Part shown: piece by piece, positions 25,580 through 34,333 of the stretch
Layout: every line of letters begins with the position of its first letter
How positions within the stretch are numbered: the first letter of the stretch is position 1
NCBI RefSeq assembly: GCF_026342735.1
Contig: NZ_JAPEMM010000001.1
Coordinates: 3,844,001 to 3,908,000, forward strand
Reading direction: 5' to 3'
DNA from: Streptomyces sp. NBC_00193
GTDB lineage: Bacteria; Actinomycetota; Actinomycetes; Streptomycetales; Streptomycetaceae
Length of the DNA stretch: 64,000 bases
Program-made: the position numbers and the translations under genes
Notes under the pieces: generated by a model
Told to the model about the DNA's origin: nothing
Database searches by the model: none
Seen by the model: only the letters and a program-made list of their open reading frames with translations

Positions 25580-27001
25580 ATGACCTCCGTACAGGTCGAC
25601 GAGCAGCAGCACGACACCACCGAGGGTGACGGCTACCACCGCGCACTCGGCGCCCGCCAGATCCAGATGATCGCGATCGGCGGCGCCATCGGCACCGGCC
25701 TCTTCCTGGGTGCCGGCAAGGCCATCTCCAAGGCCGGCCCCAGCCTGATCCTGGCCTACGCCATCGCGGGCCTGGTCATCTTCTTCATCATGCGGGCCCT
25801 GGGCGAACTGCTCATGTACCGCCCGGTGTCCGGCTCCTTCTCGGACTACGCCCGGGAGTTCCTCGGCCCCTTCTGGGGGTACGTGACCGGCTGGACCTAC
25901 TGGCTCTTCTGGGTGGTCACCGGCATCACCGAAGTCACCGCCGCGGCGCAGTACATGTCGTACTGGACCCACGACAGCTTCCCGCAATGGGCGTACGCGC
26001 TGATCTTCACGGTCATCCTCTACGGCGCCAACCTGATCTCCGTGAAGCTCTTCGGCGAGCTGGAGTTCTGGTTCTCGATGGTCAAGGTCACCGCCATCGT
26101 CGGCATGATCCTGATCTGCGCCGGCATCCTCACCATCGGTTTCTCCGACGCCGCGGACACCGCCACCGTCTCCAACCTGTGGAACGACGGGGGCTTCTTC
26201 CCCAAGGGCCTCGGCGGCACGCTGATGACCCTGCAGATCGTGATGTTCGCCTTCCTCGCCGTCGAGCTGGTCGGCGTCACCGCCGGCGAGTCCAAGGACC
26301 CCGAGAAGACCCTGCCCAAGGCCATCAACACCGTGCCGTGGCGCATCGCCGTCTTCTACGTCGGCGCGCTGATCATGATCCTGTCGGTCGTCCCCTGGCA
26401 CGAGTTCCAGCCCGGCGTCAGCCCCTTCGTCGCCGCCTTCGAGAAGATGGGCCTCGGCGTCGGCGCCGCGATCGTCAACTTCGTCGTCCTGACCGCGGCC
26501 CTGTCCTCCTGCAACTCGGGCATGTACTCCACCGGCCGCATGCTGCGCGACCTCGCCCTCAACGGCCAGGGCCCGAAGTTCTTCACCAAGCTCACCAAGA
26601 GCGGTACCCCGCTGATCGGCACCACCTTCTCGGCGGCGCTGATGCTGGTCGGCGTCTGGATCAACTACGTCGCCCCCGGCAAGGCCTTCGACTACGTCGT
26701 CTCCTTCGCCACCATCTCCGGCATGTGGGCCTGGATCATGATCCTGGTCTGCCAGATCCGCTACCGCGCGGCCTCCGACCGCGGCGACCTGCCCGCGTCG
26801 CCGTTCCGCGCCCCCGGCGCCCCGTACACGAGCTACTTCGCCCTGGCCTTCATCGGCATGGTCATCGTGATGATGGGCGTCGACAAGGACGCCCGGGTCT
26901 CGCTCTACTGCGCCCCGCTGTGGGGTCTGCTGCTGGGCGTCTCCTACCTGGTGATGAAGTCCCGCGACCCGCGCGGCGCCGCCTTCACCAAGGCTTCCTG
27001 A
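25580..27001 (+). CDS. Amino acid permease (APC family)
   Basis: A 473-residue transporter starting at ATG 25580. It has 12 predicted membrane segments. The first carries the APC signature IAIGGAIGTGLFLGAGKAI (residues 33-51). Segment 3 has PVSGSFSDYAREFLGPFWGYVTGW, and ALSSCNSGMYSTGRML is typical of the GABA/lysine-specific permease group of AAT transporters. It should import an amino acid with protons. It stands alone between two terminators. About 200 bp of leader follow the upstream T-tract terminator. Confidence 0.92.
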   Translation: MTSVQVDEQQHDTTEGDGYHRALGARQIQMIAIGGAIGTGLFLGAGKAISKAGPSLILAYAIAGLVIFFIMRALGELLMYRPVSGSFSDYAREFLGPFWGYVTGWTYWLFWVVTGITEVTAAAQYMSYWTHDSFPQWAYALIFTVILYGANLISVKLFGELEFWFSMVKVTAIVGMILICAGILTIGFSDAADTATVSNLWNDGGFFPKGLGGTLMTLQIVMFAFLAVELVGVTAGESKDPEKTLPKAINTVPWRIAVFYVGALIMILSVVPWHEFQPGVSPFVAAFEKMGLGVGAAIVNFVVLTAALSSCNSGMYSTGRMLRDLALNGQGPKFFTKLTKSGTPLIGTTFSAALMLVGVWINYVAPGKAFDYVVSFATISGMWAWIMILVCQIRYRAASDRGDLPASPFRAPGAPYTSYFALAFIGMVIVMMGVDKDARVSLYCAPLWGLLLGVSYLVMKSRDPRGAAFTKAS

Positions 27002-27029
27002 GACGCCGCAAGGCCCCTGTCCAGCATCC

Positions 27030-27066
27030 GGGCCCTCCCGTACCACTCCTCGGTACGGGAGGGCCC
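27030..27066 (+). terminator. Hairpin terminator after the amino acid permease gene
   Basis: GGGCCCTCCCGTACC and GGTACGGGAGGGCCC form a perfect 15-bp stem with a 7-nt loop, 28 bp after the permease stop and 20 bp before the mec start. Confidence 0.8.
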
Positions 27067-27086
27067 GTCTGCTTATCCTGTCGCTC

Positions 27087-27509
27087 ATGCTGACCATCAC
27101 CCAGGACCTGTACGACCGGATCGTCGCGCACGCCCGTCAGGACCACCCCGACGAGGCCTGCGGCGTGGTGGCCGGCCCGGCGGGCACGGACCGCCCGGAG
27201 CGTTTCGTCCCGATGCTGAACGCGGCCCGGTCGCCCACGTTCTACGAGTTCGACTCGAAGGACCTGCTGAAGCTCTACCGCGACCTGGACGACCGGGACG
27301 AAGAGCCCGTCATCGTCTACCACTCGCACACCGCGACCGAGGCCTACCCCTCGCGCACGGACGTGACGTACGCGAACGAGCCCGGCGCGCACTACGTGTT
27401 GGTCTCCACGGCGGACAAGGACGGCCTGGGGGAGTTCCAGTTCCGGTCGTACAAGATCATCGAAGGCGTGATCGCGGAGGAAGAAGTACAGGTCGTCGAG
27501 GCCTACTGA
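27087..27509 (+). CDS. mec: JAMM (M67) metallopeptidase, CysO-cysteine hydrolase
   Basis: Releases cysteine from the C-terminus of the carrier CysO. The 140-residue JAB1/MPN protein has a complete JAMM zinc site: E23 (DEACG), H79, H81, S89 and D92 (HxHx7SxxD). It lies upstream of cysO and cysM in the same direction, as in M. tuberculosis (Rv1334-Rv1335-Rv1336), where this protein is called Mec. It may also trim the two residues after the Gly-Gly of CysO. About 300 bp with a leader ORF separate it from cysO, so cysO-cysM probably have their own promoter. Confidence 0.92.
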   Translation: MLTITQDLYDRIVAHARQDHPDEACGVVAGPAGTDRPERFVPMLNAARSPTFYEFDSKDLLKLYRDLDDRDEEPVIVYHSHTATEAYPSRTDVTYANEPGAHYVLVSTADKDGLGEFQFRSYKIIEGVIAEEEVQVVEAY

Positions 27510-27528
27510 GGCGTCGCGCGAGACCTGG

Positions 27529-27601
27529 TCTCACTATGTGAGCGATATCCGTCCACGATGTGAAATCACACTCCAAACCAGGGACCGGGAATCGTTAACA
27601 T
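27529..27601 (+). promoter_or_regulatory. Candidate operator and promoter for leader peptide-cysO-cysM
   Basis: A dyad CTCAC-TAT-GTGAG lies at 27530-27542. A TAACAT -10-like hexamer lies at 27596-27601, which puts a predicted transcription start at about 27608, exactly on the leader-peptide ATG. No clear -35 box was found. The dyad could bind a sulfur-responsive regulator; this is inference. Confidence 0.5.
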
Positions 27602-27607
27602 GACCGC

Positions 27608-27715
27608 ATGGTTTCCCACGACGTGAGCATCGAGACGCCCGGCAGGCTGCTGCTTGTGGCGCGGCTGCACGTCGACCTGTGCCGCCTCGCCAGCGCCATC
27701 TGTACTGCCGCCTGA
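27608..27715 (+). CDS. Cysteine-containing putative leader peptide upstream of cysO-cysM
   Basis: A 35-codon ORF whose centre reads ARLHVDLCRLASAIC, the pattern of the short leader peptides found before sulfur-assimilation genes in actinobacteria. Two Cys codons lie in its last 11 codons. The ATG probably sits at the 5' end of the mRNA, so translation would be leaderless; a GTG at 27623 is an alternative. A GC-rich segment with repeated GCGGGCC follows at about 27718-27760 and could form alternative hairpins. Ribosome stalling at Cys codons when Cys-tRNA is low would then control cysO and cysM, as reported for Cys-rich leader peptides in mycobacteria. Confidence 0.7.
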   Translation: MVSHDVSIETPGRLLLVARLHVDLCRLASAICTAA

Positions 27716-27805
27716 GCACCGCGGGCCCCCTCGCGGGCCGCGCGGCTCGCGCCTGCTCCGCTTCGCTTCCCCGCCTTCCCTTCACCATCCTGACTGGAGC
27801 CTGCC

Positions 27806-28093
27806 ATGGCCATCGAGGTCCGCATCCCCACCATCCTCCGCACCTACACCGACGGCGAGAAGGCCGTCACCGGTGAGGGCGCCACCCTGGCCGACCTCTT
27901 CTCCGACCTGGAGACCCGCCACAAGGGCATCCAGGAGCGCATCATCGACGAGGCCAAGGGCGGCGAGCTGCGCCGCTTCGTCAACGTCTACCTCAACGAC
28001 GAGGACGTCCGCTTCCTCGACGGCATCTCCACCGCCCTCAAGGACGGCGACAACGTCACCATCCTCCCGGCCGTAGCCGGCGGATCGAAGTAA
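27806..28093 (+). CDS. cysO: Ubiquitin-like sulfur carrier protein CysO (MoaD/ThiS family)
   Basis: A 95-residue beta-grasp sulfur carrier. It carries sulfur as a C-terminal thiocarboxylate for cysteine synthesis by CysM. The family fold is clear (VRIPTILRTYTDGEKAV, LRRFVNVYLNDEDVRFLDG, NVTILPAVAGG). Unlike the M. tuberculosis protein, which ends in Gly-Gly, this one has a Ser-Lys tail after GG. The tail must be removed before activation. The stop overlaps the cysM start by one base (TAATG), so the pair is coupled. The E1-like activating and sulfurtransferase enzyme is not in the window. Confidence 0.93.
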   Translation: MAIEVRIPTILRTYTDGEKAVTGEGATLADLFSDLETRHKGIQERIIDEAKGGELRRFVNVYLNDEDVRFLDGISTALKDGDNVTILPAVAGGSK

Positions 28094-29043
28094 TGCGCTA
28101 CGACTCCCCGCTGGCCGCGGTCGGCAACACGCCGCTGGTACGCCTGCCCCGGCTCTCGCCCTCGGACGACGTCCGCATCTGGGCGAAGCTCGAGGACCGC
28201 AACCCGACCGGCTCGATCAAGGACCGCCCCGCGCTCCACATGGTCGAGCAGGCCGAGAAGGACGGCCGGCTGTACCCCGGCTGCACGATCCTGGAGCCCA
28301 CCTCGGGCAACACGGGCATCTCCCTCGCCATGGCCGCGAAGCTCAAGGGCTACAAGATCGTGTGCGTCATGCCGGAGAACACCTCCCAGGAGCGGCGCGA
28401 CCTGCTGGCCATGTGGGGAGCCGAGATCATCCCGTCGCCGGCGGCGGGCGGTTCGAACACGGCCGTCCGCGTCGCGAAGGAACTGGCGGAGCAGAACCCC
28501 TCCTGGGTGATGCTCTACCAGTACGGCAACCCCGACAACGCGGGTGCCCACTACGCCACGACCGGCCCGGAGATCCTCGCGGACCTCCCCTCGATCACCC
28601 ACTTCGTGGCGGGCCTGGGCACCACGGGCACCCTCATGGGCGTGGGCCGCTACCTGCGCGAACACGTCCCCGGCGTCAAGATCGTCGCGGCGGAACCGCG
28701 CTACGACGACCTCGTCTACGGCCTGCGCAACCTCGACGAGGGCTTCGTCCCGGAGCTCTACGACCCCTCCGTCCTGACGACCCGCTTCTCGGTGGGCTCG
28801 GCGGACGCGGTCACCCGCACCCGGGAGCTCCTCCAGCAGGAGGGCATCTTCGCGGGCGTCTCCACGGGCGCGGCCCTGCACGCGGCGATCGGCGTCGGCC
28901 GCAAGGCGGTGGCGGCGGGCGAATCGGCCGACATCGTCTTCGTCGTCGCCGACGGCGGCTGGAAGTACCTGTCGACGGGCGTCTACACCGCGGCCACCAC
29001 CGAAGAAGCCATCGAAGTCCTCCAGGGCCAACTCTGGGCGTAG
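28093..29043 (+). CDS. cysM: O-phosphoserine-type cysteine synthase B
   Basis: A 316-residue fold-type II PLP enzyme. K43 in NPTGSIKDRP binds PLP, and the TSGNTG loop binds the substrate carboxylate. Coupling to cysO (one-base overlap) and the nearby mec gene indicate the CysO-thiocarboxylate pathway, in which CysM adds sulfur to O-phosphoserine to give CysO-Cys. The family's substrate-binding C-terminal tail is present (TEEAIEVLQGQLWA). This route is thought to be favoured under oxidative stress because the sulfur is protein-bound. Confidence 0.95.
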   Translation: MRYDSPLAAVGNTPLVRLPRLSPSDDVRIWAKLEDRNPTGSIKDRPALHMVEQAEKDGRLYPGCTILEPTSGNTGISLAMAAKLKGYKIVCVMPENTSQERRDLLAMWGAEIIPSPAAGGSNTAVRVAKELAEQNPSWVMLYQYGNPDNAGAHYATTGPEILADLPSITHFVAGLGTTGTLMGVGRYLREHVPGVKIVAAEPRYDDLVYGLRNLDEGFVPELYDPSVLTTRFSVGSADAVTRTRELLQQEGIFAGVSTGAALHAAIGVGRKAVAAGESADIVFVVADGGWKYLSTGVYTAATTEEAIEVLQGQLWA

Positions 29044-29060
29044 CCGAGCGCAAATCGCTC

Positions 29061-29102
29061 AAACGCCGGCGGGGCTGGATCTCCAGCCCCGCCGGCGTTT
29101 TT
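29061..29102 (+). terminator. Strong hairpin terminator with T-tract after cysM
   Basis: A perfect 19-bp stem (AAACGCCGGCGGGGCTGGA / TCCAGCCCCGCCGGCGTTT) with a 2-nt gap runs directly into a TTTTT stretch, 17 bp after the cysM stop. The stem has the same GGCGGGGCTGGA core as the hairpin after hppD. Confidence 0.85.
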
Positions 29103-29230
29103 CAGCCGTCCGGCGTTTGAGGACCGGGGTCTGGGGCGGAGCCCCAGGGGGGTCCGGGCGGAGCCCGGGGATCGGTGGAAGGGCGGGTAGGGGACTCCGC
29201 CCCGCGCAGCGGCACACCCGCAGCCCGCCC
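29103..29230. repeat. GC-rich intergenic repeat copy after cysM
   Basis: Contains CCGGCGTTTGAGGACCGG followed by GGTCTGGGGCGGAGCCCC. The same core is found inverted at the end of the 62.0-62.3 kb array and in related form at 22825-22860. It fills the gap between the cysM terminator and the DUF488 gene. No gene is supported in it. Confidence 0.75.
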
Positions 29231-29263
29231 GGCGGGCCGGGACACCCCCGCGCCCCGGACGGT

Positions 29264-29650
29264 TCAGCCCAACAACGCGGCCAGCACCCCCGCATGACTC
29301 GCCCCGGGATCCTTGACGGCGGTCAACAACGTGACGGGCCCGCCCGCAGCCACCGCCCGCAGCCGCGCGAGCTCCACCACCGCCTCCTCCGAGCGAAGCT
29401 CCACCGCGTACCGCTCCCGGAACTCCGCCACGGACCCACCCGCGTGGAACCACTTCCGCAGCTCCCCCGACGGGGCGACCGCCTTCGCCCACTCGTCGAC
29501 CCCCGCCGCCTCCTTCGACAGCCCGCGCGGCCACAGCCGGTCCACGAGCACCCTGACCCCGTCCAGCTCCGGTTCCGGGGGATCGTAGACCCGCTTCAGC
29601 CGGACGACCCGGGTCCCCCGAGCCCTCCGAGCCCCTTCACCTCGTCCCAC
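29264..29650 (-). CDS. DUF488 family protein
   Basis: About 128 residues from GTG 29650. DUF488 features are RVYDPPEPELDGVRVLVDRL followed by WPRGLSKE, then EWAKAVAPSGELRKWFH, FRERYAVEL and VTLLTAVKDPGASHAGVLAALL. Homology begins near VVRLKRVYD, so the start is uncertain. GTG 29650 is the closest in-frame start codon upstream and makes the gene overlap the 3' end of the preceding gene by 55 bp. The conserved cysteine of some DUF488 members is absent (TAVKD). Function of the family is unknown. Confidence 0.82.
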   Translation of the reverse strand: MGRGEGARRARGTRVVRLKRVYDPPEPELDGVRVLVDRLWPRGLSKEAAGVDEWAKAVAPSGELRKWFHAGGSVAEFRERYAVELRSEEAVVELARLRAVAAGGPVTLLTAVKDPGASHAGVLAALLG

Positions 29651-30024
29651 ACCGCCGGATCCACCGTCCCCAGCAGCCGCGCCCTCGCGAACTCCCATAC
29701 CGACACCTCCACCACCCGGTCCGCCTCCAGGAACCCGCCCCGCGCCCCGACCACCCCCGGCGGCAGCGGGATCACCCCGGCGCTCCGGTCGTCGTACTTC
29801 CCGGTGATCCGCGCGATCCGCGCCCGGTGGCCCCGTACGCCCAGCACCAGGACGGGCCGCCCGTCCTCCAGGGACCACAGCTCGCCGGCCTCCGGCCGCG
29901 GCAGCGGTCCGGGTCCGTGCGGCGGATCCGCGGCCCGCCGCACCCGCCGCGCCCGCCGGGGGAGGAGCACCAGCAGGATCACGACCAGCACCGCGGCGAC
30001 GGCCGGCCACCAGGACGTGTCCAT
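29596..30024 (-). CDS. Membrane-anchored PemK/MazF-like domain protein (tentative)
   Basis: A 142-residue protein when started at ATG 30024, which gives one N-terminal membrane helix (WWPAVAAVLVVILLVLL, residues 5-21) followed by a basic stretch. The remainder resembles an SH3-like PemK/MazF fold: PEAGELWSLEDGRPVLVLGV, then ARIARITGKYDD, then LEADRVVEVSVWEFARARLLGTVD. Free-standing MazF toxins lack such a membrane anchor, so a toxin role is doubtful, and no antitoxin gene is adjacent. Its end overlaps the DUF488 gene. The frame is open to 30285, but that part covers the MBL promoter region. Confidence 0.65.
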   Translation of the reverse strand: MDTSWWPAVAAVLVVILLVLLPRRARRVRRAADPPHGPGPLPRPEAGELWSLEDGRPVLVLGVRGHRARIARITGKYDDRSAGVIPLPPGVVGARGGFLEADRVVEVSVWEFARARLLGTVDPAVWDEVKGLGGLGGPGSSG

Positions 30025-30274
30025 ACTCCGACCGTAGCCCCGCCCGGCGCCCCCGGCATGGCAGCGGCACGCCCACCGCACCCCGGTCCTACCGCAGCCG
30101 CACGGCACCCGCACGGCAACGCGGGTCCGCCCCGTCGCTCCCCCGGGTGACAGCTCAGGTGATTCGCCCCACAACGGCCCGCCGCGGAGGAGCGACCGGA
30201 CGTTTCGCGCCTTACGCTCGACCCACGCACGGCCCGCATTCCGTCCACGGACCGTCCACGGAGGTTCACGCTCC

Positions 30275-31027
30275 ATGAAGCTCACCGTCGTCGGCTGTTC
30301 GGGCTCGTTCCCGTCCGCGGAATCGGCCTGTTCGAGCTACCTCGTCGAGGCCGACGGCTTCCGGCTGCTCCTCGACATGGGCAACGGCTCCCTCGGCGAG
30401 CTCCAGCGGCACATCGGGCTCTACGATCTCGACGCGATCTTCCTCAGCCACCTGCACGCCGATCACTGCATCGACATGTGCGCGTACTTCGTCGCCCGCT
30501 TCTACCGCCACGAGGGCGGCCGCTGCGGCACCATCCCCGTCTACGGCCCCGAGGGCACCGAGAAGCGGCTGTCCACCGCGTACGAGGACGTCCCCGACGA
30601 GCGCTCCATGAGCGAGGTCTTCGACTTCCGGACCCTGAAGTCCGGCTCCTTCGAGATCGGCCCGTTCCAGGTCCGCACCGAGAAGGTCTGCCACCCGGTC
30701 GAGTCCTACGGGATCCGCGTCGAGCACGGCGGCCGCTCGCTGACGTACTCCGGTGACACCGGCGTCTGCCCCGAGCTGGGCCTGCTCGCCGAGGACACCG
30801 ACCTCTTCCTGTGCGAGGCCTCCTTCACGCACGGCAAGGAGGACATCCCGGACCTCCACCTCAACGGGCGCGAGGCCGGCGAGTTCGCCCGCGCCGGCCG
30901 CGCCGGACGGCTCGTCCTGACCCACATCCCGCCGTGGACGGACGCCGAACGCAACCTGGCCGACGCCCGCGCGGTCTACGAGGGCCCGGTCGAGCTGGCG
31001 TACACGGGCGCGGTGTACGAGGTCTGA
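30275..31027 (+). CDS. MBL-fold metallo-hydrolase, Rv1339-like (possible cyclic nucleotide phosphodiesterase)
   Basis: A 250-residue metallo-beta-lactamase-fold enzyme. The metal motif is SHLHADHCID (about residues 58-67), with further ligands near VCHPVESYG, YSGDTG and the C-terminal LTHIPPW. Its place between cysM and rph matches M. tuberculosis Rv1339, a protein reported to hydrolyse cAMP, so a cyclic nucleotide or phosphodiester substrate is likely. It is convergent with nagE2 and shares a terminator with it. The start ATG 30275 follows GGAGG. Confidence 0.85.
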   Translation: MKLTVVGCSGSFPSAESACSSYLVEADGFRLLLDMGNGSLGELQRHIGLYDLDAIFLSHLHADHCIDMCAYFVARFYRHEGGRCGTIPVYGPEGTEKRLSTAYEDVPDERSMSEVFDFRTLKSGSFEIGPFQVRTEKVCHPVESYGIRVEHGGRSLTYSGDTGVCPELGLLAEDTDLFLCEASFTHGKEDIPDLHLNGREAGEFARAGRAGRLVLTHIPPWTDAERNLADARAVYEGPVELAYTGAVYEV

Positions 31028-31063
31028 CCGACTGCCCGTCCCGACGGGCTCGTGGACACGCGA

Positions 31064-31099
31064 AAGCCCCCGCCCTCCCTTCCGGGAGAGCGGGGGCTT
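31064..31099. terminator. Bidirectional terminator between MBL gene and nagE2
   Basis: AAGCCCCCGC (31064-31073) pairs with GCGGGGGCTT (31090-31099), with an inner CTCCC-ttcc-GGGAG stem. It lies between two convergent genes, ending 20 bp from the nagE2 stop. Confidence 0.8.
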
Positions 31100-31119
31100 C
31101 TTCGTACGGCCTTGCGTGC

Positions 31120-32391
<1,272 letters not shown>

Positions 32392-32486
32392 GGTCTTCCT
32401 CCAGTGGACAAGGCTCTGCCAAGGACGTGGAAAAACGGGGGATTGGCAGCGTCTCGGAACGGGGGACCCCGGGGCCGAAAGGCCCA

Positions 32487-32519
32487 CGTGGTCTACACCA
32501 CTCAGTGGTGTAGACCAGT
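32487..32519 (-). promoter_or_regulatory. Two DasR-type operators (dre) arranged as a perfect inverted repeat
   Basis: CGTGGTCTACACCACT (32487-32502) and AGTGGTGTAGACCAGT (32504-32519) each match the DasR consensus ACTGGTCTAGACCACT at 13 of 16 positions by eye. Their 14-bp cores TGGTCTACACCACT and AGTGGTGTAGACCA are exact inverses with one base between. They lie upstream of nagE2, so GlcNAc-derived phosphosugars should relieve repression. Confidence 0.88.
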
Positions 32520-32592
32520 TGTAGCACGGTGAGGTCGGCGTAAGGAACCCGTCATTTCCGTGGGGGAGGACACAGTCGGACATACATGACAA

Positions 32593-32623
32593 AGGCCTTC
32601 GGACCCTGTGGGTCCGAAGGCCT
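32593..32623 (-). terminator. Terminator for nagE1 upstream of the nagE2 control region
   Basis: A 14-bp perfect stem AGGCCTTCGGACCC / GGGTCCGAAGGCCT with a 3-nt loop. On the minus strand it is followed by TTTG. It lies 126 bp after the nagE1 stop and before the nagE2 promoter, so it separates the two transcripts. Confidence 0.78.
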
Positions 32624-32748
32624 CGTGTGCCGTCGGGTGGTGCGAGCGGGGCTTCCGGTGGCCCCGTGGCGGTCCGTTCGGCGGGCCGCCGCAGGGGCGT
32701 TCGCCCGCCCCGGGGGCGGACTCGCGCCCCGCGGGGGACCGGCGCCGG

Positions 32749-34050
32749 TCAGGCCTTGGTGTTCTCCGCCTGCATGACCTCGATCTCCTCGTCGGACTCC
32801 CGGCCGGGCGTCTTGATGTCCCACTTGGTGATCGCGAAGCGGAAGATGCCGTAGTAGACGACGGCGAAGCAGAGGCCGATCGGAATGATCAGCCAGGGCT
32901 TCGTCGCCAGGCTCCAGTTGATGACGTAGTCGATCAGACCCGCCGAGAAGCTGAAGCCGTCCTTGGCCCCGAAGGCCCAGGTCACCGCCATCGACACACC
33001 CGTCAGCACCGCGTGGACCGCGTACAGTGCCGGCGCCAGGAAGAGGAACGAGTACTCCAGCGGCTCCGTGATGCCGGTGACGAACGAGGTCAGGCCGACC
33101 GACAGCATCAGGCCGCCGACCTCCTTGCGCCGGGCCGGCTTCGCGCAGTGCGTGATCGCCAGCGCCGCCGCCGGGAGGGCGAACATCATGATCGGGAAGA
33201 AGCCGGTGAGGAACTGGCCCGCGTTGGGGTCGCCCGCGAGGAACATCGGGATGTCGCCGTGCACCGTCTGCCCGTCCGGCTTGGTGTAGCTGCCGAACTG
33301 GAACCACACGGGCACGTTCAGGAACTGGTGCAGGCCGATCACCAGCAGCGCGCGGTTCGCGATGCCGAAGATGCCGGCGCCCACCGAGCCCAGACCCACC
33401 AGCCAGTCCGAGAAGCTCTCCAGCGCGTCGCCGATCGGCGGCCAGATCCACAGGCAGAGCACGGCGAAGGCGATCGCCACCAAGGTCATGATGATCGGGA
33501 CCAGGCGGCGGCCGTTGAAGAAGCCCAGCCAGTCCACCAGCTTGACCCGGTGGTAGCGCTGCCAGAACCAGGCGGCCAGCATGCCCATGATGATGCCGCC
33601 GAACACCCCCGGGTTCTGGTACGTGTACTCGACGAAGGCGTCCCCGGCCCCCAGGCAGGCGCCCTTGATGTCCTTGGTCCCCTCCGGGCAGGACTTGGGG
33701 AAGGCGTGCAGCACGCTCCGGTAGACGAGGAAGCCGACCACCGCCGCGAGGGCGGTCGAGCCGTCCGCCTTCTTGGCCATGCCGATCGCGACGCCGATGC
33801 AGAAGAGCAGCGGCAGGCCGATGTCCGCGTTGAGCAGGGCGCCGCCCGCGGCCGCCATGACCTTGGCGACGCTCGTCCAGCCCAGGCCGTCCTTGCCGAA
33901 CACGTCGTCCTGGCCGAACCGGTTCAGGATGCCGGCCGCGGGCAGCACGGCGATCGGCAGTTGCAGGCTCCGGCCCATCTTCTGCAGCCCTTGGAACAAG
34001 CCGTTCCACCACTTCTGCTGTGGCACTGCTGCGGCGCTGCTCGCGCTCAT
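32749..34050 (-). CDS. nagE1: PTS system EIIC permease paralogue (GlcNAc/glucose family)
   Basis: A 433-residue EIIC protein, clearly paralogous to nagE2 (shared HGDIxxFLAGDPxAGQFxTGFFPIMMFALPAA and TGITEPLEYSFLF). A short extra segment after residue 95 (FPKSCPEGTKDIKGACLGAGD) has two cysteines not found in nagE2. It starts at ATG 34050 and is divergent from nagF, with a DasR-type site between them. In S. coelicolor the functional GlcNAc uptake uses NagE2, so this copy may have another substrate or a minor role. No EIIA or EIIB is fused. Confidence 0.88.
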   Translation of the reverse strand: MSASSAAAVPQQKWWNGLFQGLQKMGRSLQLPIAVLPAAGILNRFGQDDVFGKDGLGWTSVAKVMAAAGGALLNADIGLPLLFCIGVAIGMAKKADGSTALAAVVGFLVYRSVLHAFPKSCPEGTKDIKGACLGAGDAFVEYTYQNPGVFGGIIMGMLAAWFWQRYHRVKLVDWLGFFNGRRLVPIIMTLVAIAFAVLCLWIWPPIGDALESFSDWLVGLGSVGAGIFGIANRALLVIGLHQFLNVPVWFQFGSYTKPDGQTVHGDIPMFLAGDPNAGQFLTGFFPIMMFALPAAALAITHCAKPARRKEVGGLMLSVGLTSFVTGITEPLEYSFLFLAPALYAVHAVLTGVSMAVTWAFGAKDGFSFSAGLIDYVINWSLATKPWLIIPIGLCFAVVYYGIFRFAITKWDIKTPGRESDEEIEVMQAENTKA

Positions 34051-34101
34051 CCGCGTCCTCCCTGACCGGCCCGTTTTTGGCAGTCGCGACACTTGCGGCA
34101 C

Positions 34102-34117
34102 ACTGGTGTAGACCACT
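34102..34117. promoter_or_regulatory. DasR-type operator (dre) between nagE1 and nagF
   Basis: ACTGGTGTAGACCACT differs from the consensus ACTGGTCTAGACCACT at one position. It lies 52 bp upstream of nagE1 and 217 bp upstream of nagF, in the divergent intergenic region, and could serve both. Confidence 0.9.
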
Positions 34118-34333
34118 TGTGTTGCGGTCGCATTTCACCCGCCTTAGGGCAGGTTGGTGCTGATCATCATCATTCGGCAGATACCGGGCATGTGCCCGCG
34201 TAGCTGGGCCAATCGTGGGCTACCGTGACGAAGCGGACCGCCCTGGTGGGTCGGTCGATCGGGCGGCGGGCGTTCACACGCCGACGCCGGATGTCAGTCG
34301 GACTCGTTCTTCGTAGAACTCAGGGAGAAACAC

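Noticed and set aside
29596..30285. A 229-residue version of the PemK-like protein starting at 30285
   Set aside because: The extra N-terminus would cover the MBL promoter and its start codon and is rich in Arg/Gly/Cys without homology.
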